From the NCBI GenBank assembly GCA_045539515.1, contig JAZQFN010000051.1:1-55192 (forward strand): a DNA stretch of 55,192 bases, given 5' to 3'. Origin of the DNA: RGIG8748 sp045539515. Lineage in GTDB: Bacteria > Bacillota > Clostridia > UMGS1810. The position numbers and the translations under genes are program-made. Each line of letters begins with the position of its first letter. Position 1 is the first letter of the stretch. The notes beneath the pieces were generated by a model. It saw only the letters and a list, made by a program, of their open reading frames with translations, was not told the origin of the DNA and did no database searches. Positions 52,999 through 55,192 of this stretch are shown piece by piece.

Positions 52999-55192
52999 GT
53001 GTTACCCTATCCTTAAGCTCAGCTTTTTTTGCGGAATTCCATTTGCTTACACTGCCAACAAGGTATCCTGTAATTCTCTGAATCACATCAATATTTTCAC
53101 TACCGCAATTAGGACAAACTTTCATATCTTTTTCTGCATTCTCAAATCCGCAGTCAAGGCAACGGTTTCTTGTGTGGTTAACAGAACCGTAACCGATGTT
53201 GTACTTATCCATAAGGTCAACTGTCTGCATTATGCACTCAGGATTATGAGTAGCATCACCGTCAAGCTCAACATAGAATATATGTCCGCCAAGCTCATAC
53301 TGATGATATGGAGCTTCAATTTTCGCCTTATGTTCAACAGAGCACTTGTACCATACAGGAATATGAGAGCTGTTTGTGTAGTAGTCCTTATCGGTAATGT
53401 CCTTAATTCTTCCGAACTGTTCTCTGTCTTTCTTAATAAATTTACCGCTTAATCCTTCTGCAGGAGTAGCAAGTAAGCTATAGTTAAGATTTTTGTCATT
53501 GGCGATGTCTGTAATTCTGTCGCGCATATGAGATATAATCTTAAGACCAAGCTTCTGGGATTCTTCGCTTTCACCGTGGTGTTTACCGGTTAATGCTATA
53601 AGACATTCAGCAAGTCCAATAAAGCCAATACCGAGAGTTCCTGTCTTTAATACATTTTTAACCTGTTCGTCAAACTTTAAGTCCTCACTTCCGTTCCACA
53701 TACCGCTCATAAGCATGGGGAACTGTTTCTTAAGAGCGCTTCTTTGGAAAGAATATCTGTCATAGAGTTGTGCTGCAGCAACATCAATACATTTGTCCAG
53801 CTTAGAAAAGAAAGTCCTGATCTTCTCGTCATTATCTTCAATATTCATACATTCAAGAGCGAGTTTAACAATATTGACAGTTGTAAATGAAAGATTACCT
53901 CTGCCAATAGAGGTTTTTTCTCCATGACGATCTTCAAAAACTCTGGTACGGCAACCCATTGTTGCAACTTCGTATCTATATCTCTTAGGATCTGTGGGAT
54001 CCCATTTTTCATTATAGTTAAAGGAAGCATCAAGATTTACAAAGTTGGGGAAAAATCTCTTTGCTGTAACCTTACAAGCGAGCTTGTACAAATCATAGTT
54101 TCTGTCATCAGGAAGATAACTTACTCCCCTTTTCTTCTTCCATATCTGAATTGGGAATATGGGTGTTTCACCATTGCCAACACCTCTGTATGTAGAGTTA
54201 AGAAGTTCTCTTATAATACATCTTCCTTCAGCAGAAGTATCTGTACCGTAATTAATGGAAGAGAAAACAACCTGATTACCACCACGACTGTGAATGGTAT
54301 TCATATTATGTATAAAAGATTCCATAGCCTGATAAACTCTGTTTACAGTCTGATTCATAGCATGTTGAGTAAATCTTTCATCACCGGACATTCCGTCAAG
54401 GGGTCTTATGATAAAATCATCAAAAACTTTTTCTTTAAGATGACCAAGTTTTATGCCGTTGAGCTGTTCAAGCTTTTCTATTTCTTCTATATAAGATGAA
54501 CGCACAAAAGGAGCAAGGTAAAAATCAAAAGCAGGTATCGCCTGTCCGCCGTGCATTTCATTCTGAATGGATTCCATAGAAATGCATGCTATGATAGCGG
54601 CTGTTTCAATTCTCTTGGCAGGTCTTGAAGAGCCGTGACCTGCTCTGAAGCCCTCTGAAAGAACCTTATCAAGAGGATGCTGCAGGCAAGTGAGAGACTT
54701 TGTGGGATAATAATCAGCATCGTGAATATGAATGTAGTTGCTCTTAACAAAATCTTTAGTATCCTGTGAGAGGAGCATATCAGCAACGAATGCTTTAGAA
54801 TTTTCGCTTGCAAACTTCATCATCATACCTGCAGGAGTATCAGCATTCATATTGGCATTTTCTTTTGTAATATCATTGGCTATTGTATTCACAATACCCA
54901 TATACATATCATATGTTTTTCTGCCTCGTGCAATATTTCTCTTATCACGATAAAGAATATATGCTTTTGCAACATTTTTATATTGAGATTTCATGAGCTC
55001 AACTTCGACAAGGTTTTGAATTTCTTCAACCTCAATAACATCTTTTTCGAGATTTTCAATAGTATCTGCAATTTTTTCAGCATAGCTGATATCATTTACA
55101 AATTCATGATTCATAGCTTTTAAAATAGCGTTAACAATTTTTTCTTTGTCAAAATTCTCAATACGACCGTCTCTTTTTCTGATTGTGTTTAC
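52988..55192 (-). CDS. nrdD: Anaerobic (class III) ribonucleoside-triphosphate reductase, 5' end cut by window
   Basis: Oxygen-sensitive reductase making dNTPs with formate as reductant; 734 residues are visible. The frame stays open to the right edge and reads VNTIRKRDGRIENFDKEKIV, the ATP-cone (allosteric) domain. The methionine at 55114 is therefore internal, and only a few residues are missing. The zinc site is CLDCG with CPNCGS near the C-terminus. The glycyl-radical site is in RITGYLVGSVSKWN. nrdG follows with an 11-base overlap. Confidence 0.95.
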   Translation of the reverse strand, partial: VNTIRKRDGRIENFDKEKIVNAILKAMNHEFVNDISYAEKIADTIENLEKDVIEVEEIQNLVEVELMKSQYKNVAKAYILYRDKRNIARGRKTYDMYMGIVNTIANDITKENANMNADTPAGMMMKFASENSKAFVADMLLSQDTKDFVKSNYIHIHDADYYPTKSLTCLQHPLDKVLSEGFRAGHGSSRPAKRIETAAIIACISMESIQNEMHGGQAIPAFDFYLAPFVRSSYIEEIEKLEQLNGIKLGHLKEKVFDDFIIRPLDGMSGDERFTQHAMNQTVNRVYQAMESFIHNMNTIHSRGGNQVVFSSINYGTDTSAEGRCIIRELLNSTYRGVGNGETPIFPIQIWKKKRGVSYLPDDRNYDLYKLACKVTAKRFFPNFVNLDASFNYNEKWDPTDPKRYRYEVATMGCRTRVFEDRHGEKTSIGRGNLSFTTVNIVKLALECMNIEDNDEKIRTFFSKLDKCIDVAAAQLYDRYSFQRSALKKQFPMLMSGMWNGSEDLKFDEQVKNVLKTGTLGIGFIGLAECLIALTGKHHGESEESQKLGLKIISHMRDRITDIANDKNLNYSLLATPAEGLSGKFIKKDREQFGRIKDITDKDYYTNSSHIPVWYKCSVEHKAKIEAPYHQYELGGHIFYVELDGDATHNPECIMQTVDLMDKYNIGYGSVNHTRNRCLDCGFENAEKDMKVCPNCGSENIDVIQRITGYLVGSVSKWNSAKKAELKDRVTHEV

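Noticed and set aside
55112..55114. ATG as the start of nrdD
   Set aside because: The frame is open to the right edge and upstream codons encode a typical ATP-cone, so this methionine is internal.

Overview
The window is a gene-dense, AT-rich stretch (58 coding calls, almost no spare DNA) that reads as a low-GC Gram-positive anaerobe of class Clostridia. The evidence is the core-gene order yicC-remA-gmk-rpoZ-coaBC-priA-def-fmt-rsmB-rlmN-prpC-prkC-rsgA-rpe-thiN, which is the Firmicutes arrangement. Further evidence is the strong GGAGG ribosome sites, a PdaB-like sporulation-type deacetylase, and clostridial families of unknown function (DUF6062, DUF5685, DUF1540, DUF1858). Anaerobic enzymes also point this way: class III ribonucleotide reductase with its activase, iron-sulfur L-serine dehydratase, formate-tetrahydrofolate ligase, high-molecular-weight rubredoxin and HemZ. 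The species cannot be named from this sequence alone.

Layout. 1-959: the tail of an unknown frame, then a PdaB-like polysaccharide deacetylase (+). 1012-7661: a six-gene minus-strand catabolic operon (DUF4091 protein, M20 amidohydrolase, atypical SDR/epimerase, DHDPS-family lyase, L-serine dehydratase beta and alpha) behind one good sigma-A promoter at 7817-7845. 7929-23296: a 16-gene minus-strand housekeeping operon running from yicC down to DUF6062. It covers nucleotide, CoA and translation functions, RNA methylation, the PrkC/PrpC signalling pair, ribosome GTPase, pentose phosphate and thiamine. 23386-32372: an 11-gene minus-strand operon from thrC through ispD, ispF, fhs, tsaE, tsaB, rpiB, a small membrane exporter and metK to a small unknown gene and a radical SAM protein.

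32525-38724: smaller minus-strand units. These are tyrS; a three-gene DUF5685/DnaJ/membrane-protein operon; uvrC with a flavin-reductase/rubredoxin fusion; and ptsH. 38945-46026: a plus-strand operon recJ-rel-metallohydrolase-hemZ-PHP phosphatase. 46013-49916: minus-strand units for a small anchored protein, a BaiN-type flavoprotein, an RpiR regulator, a cold shock protein, a DUF1858 protein and a lone fumarase beta subunit. 50164-50343: a 59-residue cysteine-rich DUF1540 gene (+). 50385-52474: an FMN riboswitch controlling ribU and an FAD oxidoreductase. 52480-55192: nrdG and nrdD, with the N-terminus of nrdD cut by the right edge.

No rRNA, tRNA, CRISPR array, insertion sequence or prophage was seen; this is chromosomal backbone. 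The parts least explained by known biology are the 1012-7661 operon, the DUF5685/DnaJ operon (DUF5685 carries two Asp-rich motifs resembling isoprenoid synthases), the tandem zinc-knuckle pattern in DUF6062, and a perfect hairpin that buries the ribosome site of the gene after metK.
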